From NCBI GenBank assembly GCA_032622095.1, contig CP136061.1, forward strand, positions 174,989,692 to 175,053,691: a stretch of 64,000 nt of DNA. The letters are read 5' to 3'. Shown here piece after piece: positions 1-11,633 of this stretch. A model generated the notes under the pieces. That model was not told the origin of the DNA, searched no databases, and was given only the letters and a program-made list of their open reading frames with translations. This DNA comes from Siphonodentalium dalli (lineage: Eukaryota; Mollusca; Scaphopoda; Gadilida; Siphonodentaliidae). Position 1 is the first letter of the stretch. Each line of letters begins with the position of its first letter. The translations under genes were made by a program, and so were the position numbers.

Positions 1-302
1 TTTAAATCTACTTCTTTTAAAGTGATTATGAAAAGTGCTGACTGTTTTGGTCTCCAGAGTCCCAGTCTTATCAGTCTTTGCAGTCTGGTGAGCGACCCCA
101 CAGTCATTGACTGTCTTGTTATTAAATATTTTGTATTGTTCAGTTGATTAAATATTTTGAGAAATATTAAACCCCTCCAGCGACCATACATATGATATCT
201 GATTTGGTAATTCAAATATTTGCCATCAGATTCTGTTTATATTTCATAGCAAAGTTTATGACGACACACCCCTCACCCGTATAGCTGATGTCATTTGGTT
301 AA

Positions 303-499
303 CCCTTTGAGTGCCAGGTCCGATTTTTGTATCAACCCATATACCCTGTGCCAATGCATTCTCTTATATATGCGAATCGACCATTGGCTTAACATTTTTT
401 TTTTTTTTTTTTACAATTTTAATATATTTTATTATATTCTTTAACAGACTTATTGTGTAGGTTTAGGGCCGATAATATCGGCCCCTGGCACTCAAAGGG
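303..499. mobile_element. piggyBac-type MITE (197 bp)
   Basis: The ends are perfect 16-bp inverted repeats: CCCTTTGAGTGCCAGG at 303-318 and its complement at 484-499. TTAA lies directly outside both (299-302 and 500-503). A TTAA duplication with ends starting CCC is the known signature of the piggyBac superfamily. The interior is T-rich and has no open frame, so the copy is non-autonomous. The inner flanks also pair (CCGAT near 320, ATCGG near 478). Confidence 0.8.
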
Positions 500-503
500 T
501 TAA

Positions 504-836
504 TTTGCCTCAAAATATTAACCCTGTACACACATATTAACCCTGTACCGAAGACATTCCGAAGATCCTATTTGATAAGTCAAATATTTTTCACTCGATC
601 ACTCTCATAATTGACATCCAGATTAATCATGAAACACCTCTATAGATCTTGGTATTGATCTGTCAGTTTTAACCCTACCTATAACCATAACATGAAAACA
701 TTCTATTCAAAGCAATTCCTTGTCTGATCAGTCTCATATTTATACCTATACAAGAAAATGATGGATATCCCTTAATGTATCTTTTCAATCATCTCCACGT
801 TATGTTTACAGTCAAGATCGAGTTGGTTTGGTAGAA
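504..836. other. No recognisable feature
   Basis: AT-rich unique-looking sequence. The phrase TTAACCCTGTAC occurs twice near 521-548 as a weak echo of the neighbouring MITE end. I see no gene. Confidence 0.4.
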
Positions 837-872
837 GGTATGGGTTAAACATCTTTGATCGGCCTCTCGTTA
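837..872 (+). repeat. Conserved repeat end GGTATGGGTTAAACAT plus GATCGGCCTCTC
   Basis: The same end sequence occurs at 4545-4584 and, on the minus strand, at 38387-38429. The other two copies contain a hairpin, GCCGATC-GT-GATCGGC, between the two conserved blocks; here the left half of the hairpin is decayed. The three loci therefore mark one terminus of a dispersed element. Confidence 0.55.
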
Positions 873-949
873 ATAGCAACATGTGTATTTCAAGAAACCG
901 TGGCAATGTTTAGGGGAAGGCGGCCGACTAGAACCAATCCTTCTTTTTA

Positions 950-1300
950 CCTCACCTGAGTCATCACTCCTCTTCTGTCATCCGTCCCATCAATCAATCG
1001 GTCCATCCGTCCATCCATCCCTTTGTCAACAATTCTTTAATCATCTTCTTCAGAACCATAAGACCGAATGGGTTCATATTTGGTGTGGATGTTCACTAGG
1101 TGACTTACATTCAGATTTGTTTAAATGAGGTCACTGGGTCAAATAGTTGCGAAAGCAGGGCCATAACTATTCCTCCATAGTACCATTGCCGATTTAGCTT
1201 ATGGAGGGTCCTTGGGTGACTGGGGTTCACATTTGTTCAAATGGGGTCACTGCATCAAATAGGGGCGGAGCCAGGGACATAACTCTTAATTTAACAACAA
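950..1300 (-). repeat. AGCTCACCTGAG-type dispersed repeat
   Basis: This copy is inverted relative to 61599-61885. Shared blocks include the CTCACCTGAG end, a CCGTCC-rich stretch (GACGGACGAC on the other strand), and phrases such as TTTGTTCAAATGGGGTCACT that occur twice about 120 bp apart. The layout is units, then GACGGACG, then a terminal block. It is non-coding; the 81-residue frame at 883-1128 runs through the repeat and is not a gene. Confidence 0.65.
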
Positions 1301-1427
1301 ACAAAATTTATTTGGAATAAGACTATTAAGGTGATTATAAAGTAATAAATGAAATGGCAGTGTTAACAAAATCTGATTGGAGTGACAGCTCTGTTGATTA
1401 ATATACCTAAAGGTGGCATTACACCAT

Positions 1428-1760
1428 TAAGGGGTCATCTCAAAACTCTAATCGGTACCAATTGACATTTACCGATTGTAATCAAGCCTTTTGGTAAGTC
1501 GGATAGCGTAATTACGTTTAGAGCGTCATGAACAGAAAAATCGGTACCGATTCTACCGATAAATGCACAAGACGTCAAAAGAGGGAACGCCACAGTCGGT
1601 AAGACAATCGGTGAAATGTGGTACCGATTGAGACGTTTAACGTTCGACTTTTGTTGCATGAAAGAGTGAACACCGCAGTCGGGAAGACAATCGGTGAAAT
1701 CGGTACTGATTGAGATGTTTTACATTGTGTCGTCGTTGTATGAAAGCAACACGCATCTGT
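1428..1760 (+). repeat. Head plus ATCGGT word cluster (copy 1)
   Basis: The head TAAGGGGTCATCTCAAAACT spans 1428-1447. It is followed three bases later by ATCGGTACC, and then by about ten ATCGGT or ACCGAT words up to 1710, including the perfect palindrome ATCGGTACCGAT near 1541. Within it, a block of about 82 bp starting at CAGTCGG (1592 and 1674) is duplicated in tandem. More ATCGGT words occur at 2339-2460 and 2910-3040, so the element may run to about 3060. No matching right-hand head was found. Confidence 0.6.
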
Positions 1761-2321
1761 CGTTGTTTACCCCAGAACAGAGATCATCGGGGATTCCCCC
1801 GGAAAAAATCCTATGACATTTACGACAATCCTGGATCAACTCTGTGGACTACTTTTACTTTGCACGCGCTTAAATTAAACAAATTTATGTTCCAATGTGC
1901 GTTTTATATGAGATATAAAAGTGACCATTATAAAATCCGCACATTGTGTGAATAATATTTTATTCAAAAATACAAATGGATTAATGTTAAATCTACGCTA
2001 AACAGTACTTTTTCGGAACTATTTTGACCAATTCTCTTGTATTCCTCCGCACACATTTCGGAAGTTTGTTTTGCGCGCATTCTGTCATTTTTGAAGTCAA
2101 TGTGACGTTTTTGAAGTCTTATCAACTTAATCAAGGTGAATCGACGCCGATCAAACAAAATTATTATTTATATTTTATTTGTCACAAAGACAAAAAGCCG
2201 TTCTGTCCTTTTGTTTTCAATTATAAATAGTAATCTAACAGACACTCGAAAGCATGTGTTTGTCAAAAAGTAAACAGATTCGAGGTACCTGGCACGTGCA
2301 GTGAGCCGACGATTTGCAGTA
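1761..2321. other. No recognisable feature between ATCGGT clusters
   Basis: AT-rich, with only short overlapping frames on both strands. It could be the interior of a 1.6 kb element spanning 1428-3060, but I see no transposase motif. Confidence 0.35.
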
Positions 2322-2475
2322 TGTTTTCATATACTTATTCAATCGGTAATTTTGTTTTCTAAGCATCGTGTAAATGGAACCGGTGTTCTGAAAAAAGTGC
2401 ACGTGTTCTGAGATACTATTTGTTGCAGAACACCGCTCTTTCAAATTACCGATTGAATGAGTATAAGAAAACATG
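2322..2475. repeat. Inverted-repeat hairpin with ATCGGTAA arms
   Basis: About 30 bases at 2322-2351 (containing TTCAATCGGTAATTT) pair with 2446-2475 (AAATTACCGATTGAA) with two or three mismatches. The loop holds an inner inverted pair, GGTGTTCTG and CAGAACACC. The stem carries the same ATCGGT word as the clusters on each side, which links the three segments. Confidence 0.6.
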
Positions 2476-2884
2476 GATGCCGACGAGTCAAGAGTCGCTA
2501 CTCGCTAATGGTGAAAAATGTTTTAAGCTCCGTTAATTTGGCGTCCCGAACGATTTTATCGCTTCAGAGTTGTAGCTGAGTATCTTATTTATAGGAAACA
2601 GGCGACATATACCCAGTATTTTGTGTTTAGTGTTTCTATTTGAGATATGTTTGTCCGGGCACCTGGTTAAGCCTACATAACTTGAGTATATTATATTAGG
2701 ATACCGATTTATAAACTCGATTAAACCCTTATTTTTGGACTTTATGTCCAGTAACTGTGCCTATAGGATATATATAATACAGGCCTACGTGGTACCGGTA
2801 TTAACGAAAACAAATACATAAAAAAATTAAATCATGTGTTGCCAGACCAATAGTGAATTACTCAGGTGATGCGCCAATTAGAGA

Positions 2885-3055
2885 CGTTATATTTGAGTAC
2901 CGGTAACGTTCTGATCGGTAGATTCGGTACCGATTGTGACCGTCACAAATTGACATAATCGGTACCGATTTCACCGATTGACGCGTTGTTCAAAAACGTC
3001 ATTTCTATGTTGTAATCGGTATTTTATCGGTAGAAATGACTTCCATAATGCGTTG
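2885..3055. repeat. ATCGGT word cluster, right part
   Basis: Two copies of ATCGGTACCGAT-like palindromes occur (near 2928 and 2960), with further ATCGGT words at 3015-3033. TGACGCGTTGTTC and AATGCGTTGTCA flank an inner pair CATTTCTA and TAGAAATG. It is the same word as at 1447-1710 and probably the other end of the same element. Confidence 0.5.
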
Positions 3056-4354
3056 TCAATTGGAAAAATCAGTGTTTTTGGCCATTTTACTGATTTTAGT
3101 TTTGCTTCATTAAGCTCCAAACGGTATCCACAGGGGTGATGCTGGATTTTCACATTACACCACCCAGCAAACTTTTTAAAGCACTGTTTTATCAGGAAAT
3201 CTTTCACAAGACTGTCAATTATAATTAACTGGTCTGTGGGAAACAGTGTATAACCAAATAAATAACATTATATTTACTAACTCGACATTGTGAAGTACAC
3301 ATGTGGCTTTGATCTGATATCAGGAGGAATTCTGTTGTTTAACTGCTACTTGACATTAGTGGGTGTTCCTTGCTGTATGCAAAAACGGCTCGGTCCCTTT
3401 CCCTACAGTTCACTCTTTGGGTAATTAATAATGCTGAGCTGTATGAAATGGCATGGTATTACACGATGCAGCATGCCCCATACAACTTGCTTAAAGGATT
3501 TATTCGGTTTAGAAACTACCAAACGCAATCGGAAAGCCCTCCCTATTGTGATTAAAATGACCCAAGTCCCATTCCGATCGCTTAATAAATAAGCCGAATA
3601 ATTAATAAATAATGCCATCACTGATATTCGGAGATTTCCGTGACTAAACTACGAATGACGTAGTTTAGCATTCCACGGTGTACTCGCTCCCCGACTCTGG
3701 AACACATTTAGCTCCCTGATTCCTATATATATGTATATGTGTACCACACAGCGTTTCTTATAGTATTTTATCAAAATATAGACCTTACTGAAATCAAAAA
3801 TGGATTATATCGAGCAGTAGTCGTTTATTTTTCCAATATGAGGCATCCTGAAAATTATTGTCAATCCTCAAAATAAAGCCAAAAAATTTAGATTTTTTTC
3901 TTCAATTTTACTAGCTGATGCATCTCGTATAACTGAAGTATGCCCTTATATACCATAATATTACTAAATTGAAGAGGAAATGTTAATATACATTTTGAGA
4001 GGGATATCTATCTTGTCCAATTTTAAACACTTTTCATGCAGAATTTGGCAATTTATAATAAACATTTACCAAAATTAACAGAAAATAAAAAATACTTTAA
4101 TAGCAATATAAAGCAACCATAAGTTAATTTAAATATCTAAACATAATGATACAACATCAGACACAGCCTCATGCATGAAATTTTACCAGATGGCATGACA
4201 TACTGTCTGTTTAACAAACCTGCCATGACCCTTTTTCAAAAAAGAATTTGAACAAAAAAAAAAACTACATTTTTTTTAGATTGAACCCCTTGCTCAATTT
4301 AACAAACACAAAAATTATTGAAATTTTAATAAAAAGTTAATAAATAAAAAAATG
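3056..4354. other. No gene; one perfect small hairpin
   Basis: AT-rich with many A and T runs toward the right. A perfect 10-bp stem, CTAAACTACG (3644-3653) and CGTAGTTTAG (3659-3668), has a five-base loop. No conserved frame is seen. Confidence 0.4.
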
Positions 4355-4584
4355 TCATTGACACTTTCATTTGTTTTATTTTACACCATTAATTAGGTGT
4401 GATGTCCTGTTTTTAAAATATGAAGATTTCATTGCAATAGTTGTATGTGATATAATGATCTCAATAATTTACCATGTGACCTTCCAATATCCAGAGTATA
4501 TGAGACTAGGTTTAATAAATGTCATAGTCATTTACTATCTCCAAGGGATGGGTTAAACATATGCCGATCGTGATCGGCCTCTCA
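4355..4584 (+). repeat. Short deleted copy of the 38.4-40.3 kb insertion
   Basis: Positions 4355-4540 match the reverse complement of about 39755-39935: the block starting TGTCATTGACACTTTCATTT, then a stretch with TTAATTAGGTGTGAT and CATATACTCTGG-like phrases. Positions 4545-4584 match the terminus at 38387-38429. The roughly 1.3 kb that separates these parts in the 38-40 kb copy is missing here, so this is an internally deleted, MITE-like version. Confidence 0.6.
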
Positions 4585-4739
4585 TATATCAGCACCATAA
4601 TCATAGCTCTTGACGAACTGGTATATGAAGCTATATATATATATATAATTATTGTAGAAATCATTGGGCTGGATTCAGATTTTTTGGGGTGTAATTACAA
4701 ACACATTGGGGACAAGTACAGTGCACTCGGAGTGTGGTA

Positions 4740-4915
4740 TAAGGAAAACACTCAACACGGTGGGAACCCCACTAAGCCCACCGTGAATCACCGGCATTCA
4801 CGGTGATTTTTCCACGGTGAACTCGAGTGGATTGGATTAAGTTGAATAAACAAACGTTCGGGTGACTTGTCGGTGACCACTAGGAATCATCGCGAATCAC
4901 AGAGAATCGCTTCAA
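4740..4915 (+). repeat. Head plus CACGGTGA word cluster, left end
   Basis: The head TAAGGAAAACACTCAACACG (4740-4759) is followed by CGGTGGG and CCCACCG, then by a perfect 10-bp stem, CACCGTGAAT and ATTCACGGTG, around 4779-4805, and by further GGTGA, GAATCA and TCGGTGACC words to 4912. The same words recur in mirrored order at 10010-10170. Confidence 0.65.
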
Positions 4916-6435
4916 AACACCAACAGCTATATTGTATCACGTCATGCATAGCTGAAACCCTTTACTGTAGTTTATTCTAAAGCATACACTCAGTGGGCCA
5001 TGCATTGTATGCTGTTGTACATTATATTTATATTATGGTTGATATTTTCAAAAATTCCAGAATGATTAACAAGCTACATGTATAGGTGAAATAAATAAAC
5101 TATTTTTTATTGTATTGATTGATTTCTTCCGCCCCTCGATCACTTATTTCAAATTTTAAGCACAAATTTCGTATTATTTACACACATGCACACATATATA
5201 TGTGTATAATATAATGATCCAAGTCCATTAAACAATTAAATTTGTTTTAATTTATTTTTAATAATGCTTTAAATGTTTAAAAGATCGAAATATGCGCGAA
5301 ACGCAAATATGGATAACATTCCATAGCTCTCTCATTTGTTCAGGCCCCAACATCAATGCATGCATAAATGTTCCGAGGGAAGACTGATTCAGCTAACGTA
5401 TATGTTTTTTTTTATTTATTGGGGTTTTGGATTTAACCCTGGATGATTTGGAAGGGCCGGAACTACTTCCCTACAACCCACTTTTGAATTTTAATGATTA
5501 TCATGCTATGGGTGTATAATAACATGAAGTGGATGAAACGGGTGTATAGTGTAAATATATATACTAGCTAAAATAATAAAACAAAATGTTGGTGACCACT
5601 AGGATTCACATATACATAGTTATGTTTATATATAGCATGCGACTGTGTCCGTGTTATTTCAGACAATGGTAGTATAATGGGTGTCAGTTAGCTCTTACAT
5701 GACCTTTGACAGTTCAGCCAAGTCTGTAAGAGGTGTCAAAATTAATTGTCCCCATTGCAGCGCCGCGCATAGGGTGCGAGTTTCAATCATAACCATATGA
5801 GCTACATTTACTGATTTACATGTAGTGTTCACTTTGCCATTCAAAATACAGATTATATTGTTTCACAATTAAGCGGGCCTCGAGCTTCCCAGTACTTAAG
5901 CTAGCCACACATGCTTGCTTATGCTGTATGGTGCGTTATTTTTATACGATTGTCGGACGGAAAATCAAATAGAAATGCACGGGCACCCACACATGCATGC
6001 GGTTCCGATGCGCAACTATTCTGACACTCCGAATGCCTCCGATTTGTATCGGACCGAAAATACTCGTATTTTCCATCCGATAGAAATCGTCGCTCCATTA
6101 AACCAAAATTGGAATGGTACCAACCTGGTGGGTGATATAACGGTGTTAGTTTTACTAAAGTTTGAAAATGATACTATTATTACAATGGTATACTGATAAA
6201 TACGCGATATATTTAGTTGCACCTGCTCTGAACAAAACATATATTTGATAATGTCAGAGATATTTACGAGCTGTCCTCAGTTTTCTCAGATAAGTGAAAT
6301 AAACGCTCTTTATTTGTACCATGTAATGACTAGAATACTGGGAATTACCTGTATGCCGAAGAACGTTCGGGACCCAAATGTTCTTCGATCACAATAATTA
6401 ATACAACCAGAAAGAGGCCGTTCATGTATACCATT
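4916..6435. other. Interior of the TA-flanked element; no gene
   Basis: A GTTTAAAAGATC plus GCGCGAAACGC motif near 5275-5305 belongs to the repeat seen at 9820-9870 and 56335-57700. GGTGACCACTAGGA occurs at 4871 and again near 5592. The 93-residue frame at 5915-6196 resembles nothing I know and overlaps a frame on the other strand, so I do not call it. Confidence 0.4.
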
Positions 6436-9400
6436 TTTAGCTCAACTTACTTTGTAAGTTTGAGCTATTGCCATGGCTTGCCGTCCGTCGTGCGTGTGTC
6501 CGTCAACAATTTCCTTTGGCGCGGGCTACAGGTCGTATCTTTGGTCTGATCTTTATGAAATTTGTCATGAATGTTGACATTGACATGTAATTGGGAACGA
6601 GTAATTTTAGGATCTTTCGGCCAAAAAACATGGCCGCTGGTGGCCATCTTGGATTTTACTCTTTGCATCACTAAATCCTTTGGTGCGGGCCACAGGTCGT
6701 ATCTTTGGTCTGATCTTTATGAAATTTGTCATGAATGTTGACATTGACATGTAGATGGGAACGAGTCATTTTGGTGTCATTCGGCCAAAAAACATGGCCG
6801 CTGGTGGCCATCTTGGATTTCAAAATTAAATCCATTGGCGCGGGCTACAGGCCGTACTGTTTGTGTGATCATCATAAAATTTGTCATGAATGTTGACATT
6901 TCCATGTAGATGGGAACGAGTCATTTTAGGATCATTCGGCAAAAAACATGGCCGCTGGTGGCCATCTTGCATTTTACTCTTTGCATCACTAAATCCTTTG
7001 ACACCTCCTACAGACCACATCCCTGATCTGATCATCACCAAACTTCATATGGATCATCAGGGTGACCTCTAGATTGGAACGAGTCATTTTGGGTCATTTG
7101 GCCAAAAAACATGGCCACCGGCAGCCATATTGGATATTACTCTTTGTATCACTAAATACGTTGACACACCCTACATACCACATCCCTGATATGATCATCA
7201 CCAAACTCCATATGGATCATCAAGGTGACCTCTTGATTGGAACAAGTCATTTTGGGGTCATTCAGCTAAAAAATATGGTCACCAATGGCCATTTTGGATT
7301 TTACTCTTTGTATGACTAAATATTTCTACAAAATCCATTAGCATGGGTTATAGACCGATCTGTTTGTTTGATCTTCATGAAATTTGTCATGGATGTTGAC
7401 ATTGACATGTAGATGGGAACGAGTCATTTTGTGGTCATTCGGCAAAAAAACATGGCCGCCAGTGGCCATTTTATAATTTACTCTTTGCATCACTAAATCC
7501 TTTGGCACACCCTACAGACCACATCCCTGATCCGATCATTATGAAACTTGTCATGAATGTTGATATTGACATGTAGATGGGAACGAGTCATTTTGGGGGT
7601 ATTGGTTTCTCTTCACATTTACATTTTGTCTTATTAGCTCAACTTTACTTTGTAAAGTTTGAGCTATTGCCATGGCTTTGTCGTCCGTCGTCCGTGTGTA
7701 CGTAAGGCGTCAACAATGCAGTCTACAGGTCGTACCTTTGGTCGGATCATTATGAAATTTGTCATAGCTGTTGACATCAACATTTAGACCAGAAAATTAA
7801 TTTTGGGGTCATTCGGTAAAAAAACATGGCCGCCAGTGGCCATCTTGCATTTCAAAATTCAATCCATTAGCACGGGCTACAGGGCGTATTATTTGTCTGA
7901 TCGTCATGAAATTTGTCATGGATGTTAAGATTGACATATAGATGGGAACGAGTAATTTTGGGGTCATTTGGCCCAAAAACATGGCCGCCAGCAGCCATCT
8001 TGGATTTTACTCTTTGTATGACTAAATTCTTTAGCACAGGCTACAGGTCGTACCTTTAGTCTGATCATCATCAAATTTGTCATGGATGTTAATATTGACA
8101 TGTAGATGGGAACGAGTCATCTTGGGGTCATTTGGCCCAAAAACATGGCCGCCAGCAGCCATCTTGGATTTTACTCTTTGTATGACTAAATCCTTTAGCA
8201 CGGGCTACAGGTCGTACCTTTAGTCTGATCATCATAAAATATGTCGTGAATGTTGATAATAACATGTAGATGGGAACGAGTCATTTTGGGGTCGTTCGGT
8301 CAAAAAACATGGCCACCAGCAGCCATCTTTGATTTTACTCTTTGTATGACTAAATCCTTTAGCACGGGCTACAGGTCGTACCTTTAGTCTGATCATCATA
8401 AAATTTGTGATGGCTGTTGAAATTGGAATGTAGATGGGAACGAGTCATTTTGGTGTCATTCGGACAAAAAATAATGGCCGCCAGTGGCCATCTTGGATTT
8501 CAAAATTCAATCCATTAGCACGGGCCACAGGTCGTACTGTTCGGCTGATCATCATGAAATTTGTCATGGATGTTAATATTGACATGTAGATGGGAACGAG
8601 TAATTTTGGGGTCATTCGGCCAAAAAACATGGCGGCCAGCAGCCATCTTGGATTTTACTCTTTGTATGACTAAATTCTTTAGCACGGGCTACAGGTCGTA
8701 CCTTTAGTCTGATCATCGTCAAATTTGTCATGGATGTTAATATTGATATGTAGATGGGAACGAGTAATATTGGGGTCATTTGGCCCAAAAACATGGCCGC
8801 CAGCAGCCATATTGGATTTTACTCTTTGTATGACTAAATCCTTTAGCACGGGCTACAGGTCGTACCTTTAGTCTGATCATCATTAAATTTGTCATGAATG
8901 TTATTAATGACATGTAGATGGGAACAAGTCATTTTGGGGTCATTCGGTCAAAAAACATGGCCGCCAGCAGGCATCTTTGATTTTACTCTTTGTATGACTA
9001 AATCCTTTAGCACGGGCTACAGGTCGTACCTTTAGTCTGATCATCATAAAATTTGTTATGGCTGTTGAAATTGGAATGTAGATGGGAACGAGTCATTTTG
9101 GGGTCATTCGGACAAAAAACAATGGCCGCCAGTGGCCATCTTGGATTTCAAAATTCAATCCATTAGCACGGGCCACAGGTCGTACTGTTCGTCTGATCAT
9201 CATGAAATTTGTGATGTATGTTAATATTGACATGTAGATGGGAACGAGTAATTTTGGGGTCATTCGGCCAAAAAACATGGCGGCCAGCAGCCATCTTGGA
9301 TTTTACTCTTTGTATGACTAAATTCTTTAGCACGGGCTACAGGTCGTACCTTTAGTCTGATCATCATAAAATTTGTCATGGCTGTTAACGATGACATGTA

Positions 9401-9595
9401 GATGGGAACGATTCTTTTTGGGTCATTCGGCCGAAAACATGGCCGCCAACAGCCATCTTGGATTTTACTCTTCTCTTCATGTCCATAAACTAGTAATAGA
9501 CATTCAACTTCCCACATTCCTAATCGCTCCATTGACTGTAATACATTAAATTATTCCCTTTCCAAGTTGAGCTACAGTGTCATTGACACTTTCAT
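6436..9595 (+). repeat. Tandem array of ~163-bp units with inverted ends
   Basis: It starts with the hairpin AGCTCAACTT-ACTTTGT-AAGTTTGAGCT and a CCGTCCGTCG stretch, restarts at 7635 with the same hairpin, and ends in AAGTTGAGCT near 9566. CAT(C/A/T)TT marks one point per unit at 6645, 6809, 6963, 7126, 7290, 7468, then 7841, 7996, 8160, 8324, 8489, 8644, 8808, 8972, 9138, 9292 and 9454. From 7841 the spacing follows 155, 164, 164, 165, which gives a four-unit higher-order repeat of 648 bp. The 155-bp type reads TTTCAAAATTCAATCC where the others read TTTTACTCTTTGTATGAC. Frames in it are repeat artefacts. Confidence 0.9.
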
Positions 9596-9670
9596 TAATT
9601 CCTCCATTTACTGTCAACCACTAAATTATTCCCCTACCTAAGTTGAGCTACAGTGTCATTGACACTTCCA
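9560..9670 (+). repeat. Terminal tail TGTCATTGACACTTTCATT, duplicated
   Basis: A tail of about 75 bp, ending AAGTTGAGCTACAGTGTCAT then TGACACTTTCATT, occurs twice in tandem. The same tail is present at 10735-10835 and, inverted, at 55107-55140. The last 20 bases also occur at 4355 and, inverted, at 39917-39936. It marks the 3' end of the 163-bp repeat family. Confidence 0.7.
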
Positions 9671-9799
9671 TTAGCGTACTTATCGGCATATGCTGATCCA
9701 TGATCCGCGATGTATCAAAATCGATCATAATTTGGACTTTCAAACCAACAAGTGCCTTTAAATTGAGCAAGAAGTTGAAACTGAAAACATTATGGTTGT

Positions 9800-9875
9800 T
9801 TTTTTTTTCTCAAGTCAACATGTCAAAAAGTTTAAAAGATAAAAATGTGCGCGAAGCACACAAACGGACCACAGT
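9800..9875 (+). repeat. TGTGCGCGAAGCACACAAA motif (dispersed)
   Basis: TTTAAAAGATAAAAATG followed by TGCGCGAAGCACAC is a partial copy of the repeat that is fullest at 56335-56420 and 57600-57700. Confidence 0.5.
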
Positions 9876-10009
9876 ATAATAAAGCGTTCCCTACAGCTAA
9901 TTTTAATTTTACATTACTATGTTGTCTTTTTCAATTTTTTTTAAATGAAAACAAATAAAAAGTAAATGGTGGAAAATGCAATGCTTTGAAGGTTGCGAAT
10001 ATAAGGGTT

Positions 10010-10208
10010 TCGCAGTGATTGTCGGCAATCCACCATGTTTCACGGTGATTCGCGGTGTTTTATAGTGAGGTGGGAATAAACTGCCATCACCTTGTTGATT
10101 AGACAAAAGCGCCTTGCTAATCCTCTCCACTAAAGGCCCACGCTGTTGAGTGCGCCACCGTGAATCACTCTCCCAAAAATATCCCCACTGTGTTGAGTGT
10201 TTTCCTTA
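10010..10208 (-). repeat. Head plus CACGGTGA word cluster, right end
   Basis: The minus-strand head spans 10189-10208 (same block as 4740-4759). Inside lie CACCGTGAATCAC near 10156, TTCACGGTGATTCGCGGTG near 10038, and weaker words out to 10010. This mirrors 4740-4915 and defines the right end of the 5.5 kb element. Confidence 0.65.
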
Positions 10209-10399
10209 CAGCACACGATGAGTGTACTGTAGTGTTAATGAGCTTACCAGTGAAATTCGCTGGCATATAATTGTACTCTTATGATAGCTCTTATGGTAGC
10301 TCTTGAAAAACACATATGTGAGCTCCAGCTATAAAACTGATATCACACTTCTACATGATAATTTAAAAGTAATGTTCATAGTGAATATTTTGCACCTTG

Positions 10400-10741
10400 T
10401 TGGAGTATACAATAAATGAGTATTTCAGACTCGCATTCAATGAGTTCCATCTAATTTACCTCAAACGACACATGTCCCTGTGGCATCATAGATATAGTCT
10501 AAATGATAGATTGCACAAAGAGAAATTTACCACCCAAACATCATGCTTTAAGTATTTTCTGCAAATTTTCCACAAACATGATATTTTCCAAAAATATAAT
10601 TCTGCAAATGTCGTGATATTTTATGCAAACTTTTTTTTCAAAATAATTCTGCAAACATATTTCCAGAAAGTGCTCATGACGCGACTATTTTGTGAAAAAA
10701 TGTTTTAGGAAATCCGTAAATGGTGTTGAGATGTGGCCTTA
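10400..10741 (-). repeat. Head plus TTTGCAGAA word cluster
   Basis: The minus-strand head TAAGGCCACATCTCAACACC occupies 10722-10741. Leftward from it lie words of the type TTTGCAGAA, TTTTGGAAA and TTTGTGGAAA, with inverted partners. The 103-residue frame at 10397-10708 runs through these words and is AT-driven, so it is rejected as a gene. The head abuts a copy of the 163-bp family tail at about 10745, so one element is inserted next to or into the other. Confidence 0.55.
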
Positions 10742-10835
10742 TTCTTTATCCTCCCACTGACAGCAATGCATAACATTATTCAAGCTTTTCCCCACTCCAA
10801 GTTGAGCTAGAGTGTCATTGACACTTTCATTTATG

Positions 10836-11605
10836 CATCAGTCTGAGTAACTCAGCCGTGGGTTGTAGAATCTTAATGAAATTTGGTATGGATTTTCACC
10901 ACAACAAGGGCTTTCAATGTAAGTGGTGTCCGCATTTTCCGATCATTCTTTTGTTGTATTCTCTGTTGCCTTCAATGATACATTATGTAATTTAACAGGA
11001 CTTCTTTGCCTTAGAGGCCTGGCATAGATATGAGGCCCTGACACAGACACTCTCTCATGAATTATGTGAGCAGCTAAGACTTGTATTGGAACCAACACAG
11101 GCAACCAAATTGAAGTGAGTAGACTCCTATGATTGATCAAAGAAAACACAAATTCCTTACTCTCATTGGAATTTGTGATATCCTAGTTATAGTTTAGTGG
11201 GTAGATAGTGGCCCAAATACTGCTGTGTGACACCAAAATTGTAGCAATCAGGCTTGGTCTGCAATGACAGATTCTTGAGTAACCATCAATTAGTCAGCTA
11301 ATAGTTTCAAAGTTGATTAACCCTTAATTTACCCCATACTCTTATTACCAAAGTCATGGTCACAGCCAACACAGAATGATGACAATGTCAACATTCCAGC
11401 CAATTAGTTTACACCGTTGATCAATGTTGTTTATCTTCATCTAATTTCATTTATTAGATATAAGAACAAAATTCCCGAGATGAGAATTTCAAATCCCCCC
11501 CAAAGTATTACAGGATAGTACTGTGGCCTTATTTATTATTATCATCAACAAACAAAAGTGAAGTTTGTTTTTCCGTCGGCAGTAAAAAAAAATTGGCATG
11601 TTTAT
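10836..11605. other. No recognisable feature
   Basis: Moderately AT-rich, apparently unique sequence between two word clusters. Short frames on both strands show no family resemblance. Confidence 0.35.
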
Positions 11606-11633
11606 CAGTGTTTTTAAGTGGTGGAATAATACA

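Larger units (their letters stand above)
4719..10229. mobile_element. 5.5 kb inverted-end element with TA duplication
   Basis: The left end at 4719-4764 and the reverse complement of the right end at 10184-10229 align without gaps over 46 bp with about seven mismatches. Both contain the exact block TAAGGAAAACACTCAACAC. TA lies directly outside each end (4717-4718 and 10230-10231). CAGT ends with a TA duplication fit the Tc1/mariner group, but no transposase frame is visible. Clusters of CACGGTGA words follow each end inside. The centre is filled with other repeats, including the 163-bp array. Whether it moved as one unit or grew by later insertions is open. Confidence 0.6.

Noticed and set aside
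4371-4806. Two consecutive 61- and 81-residue frames as one gene
   Set aside because: The first lies in a deleted mobile-element copy and the second in the left end of the TA-flanked element.
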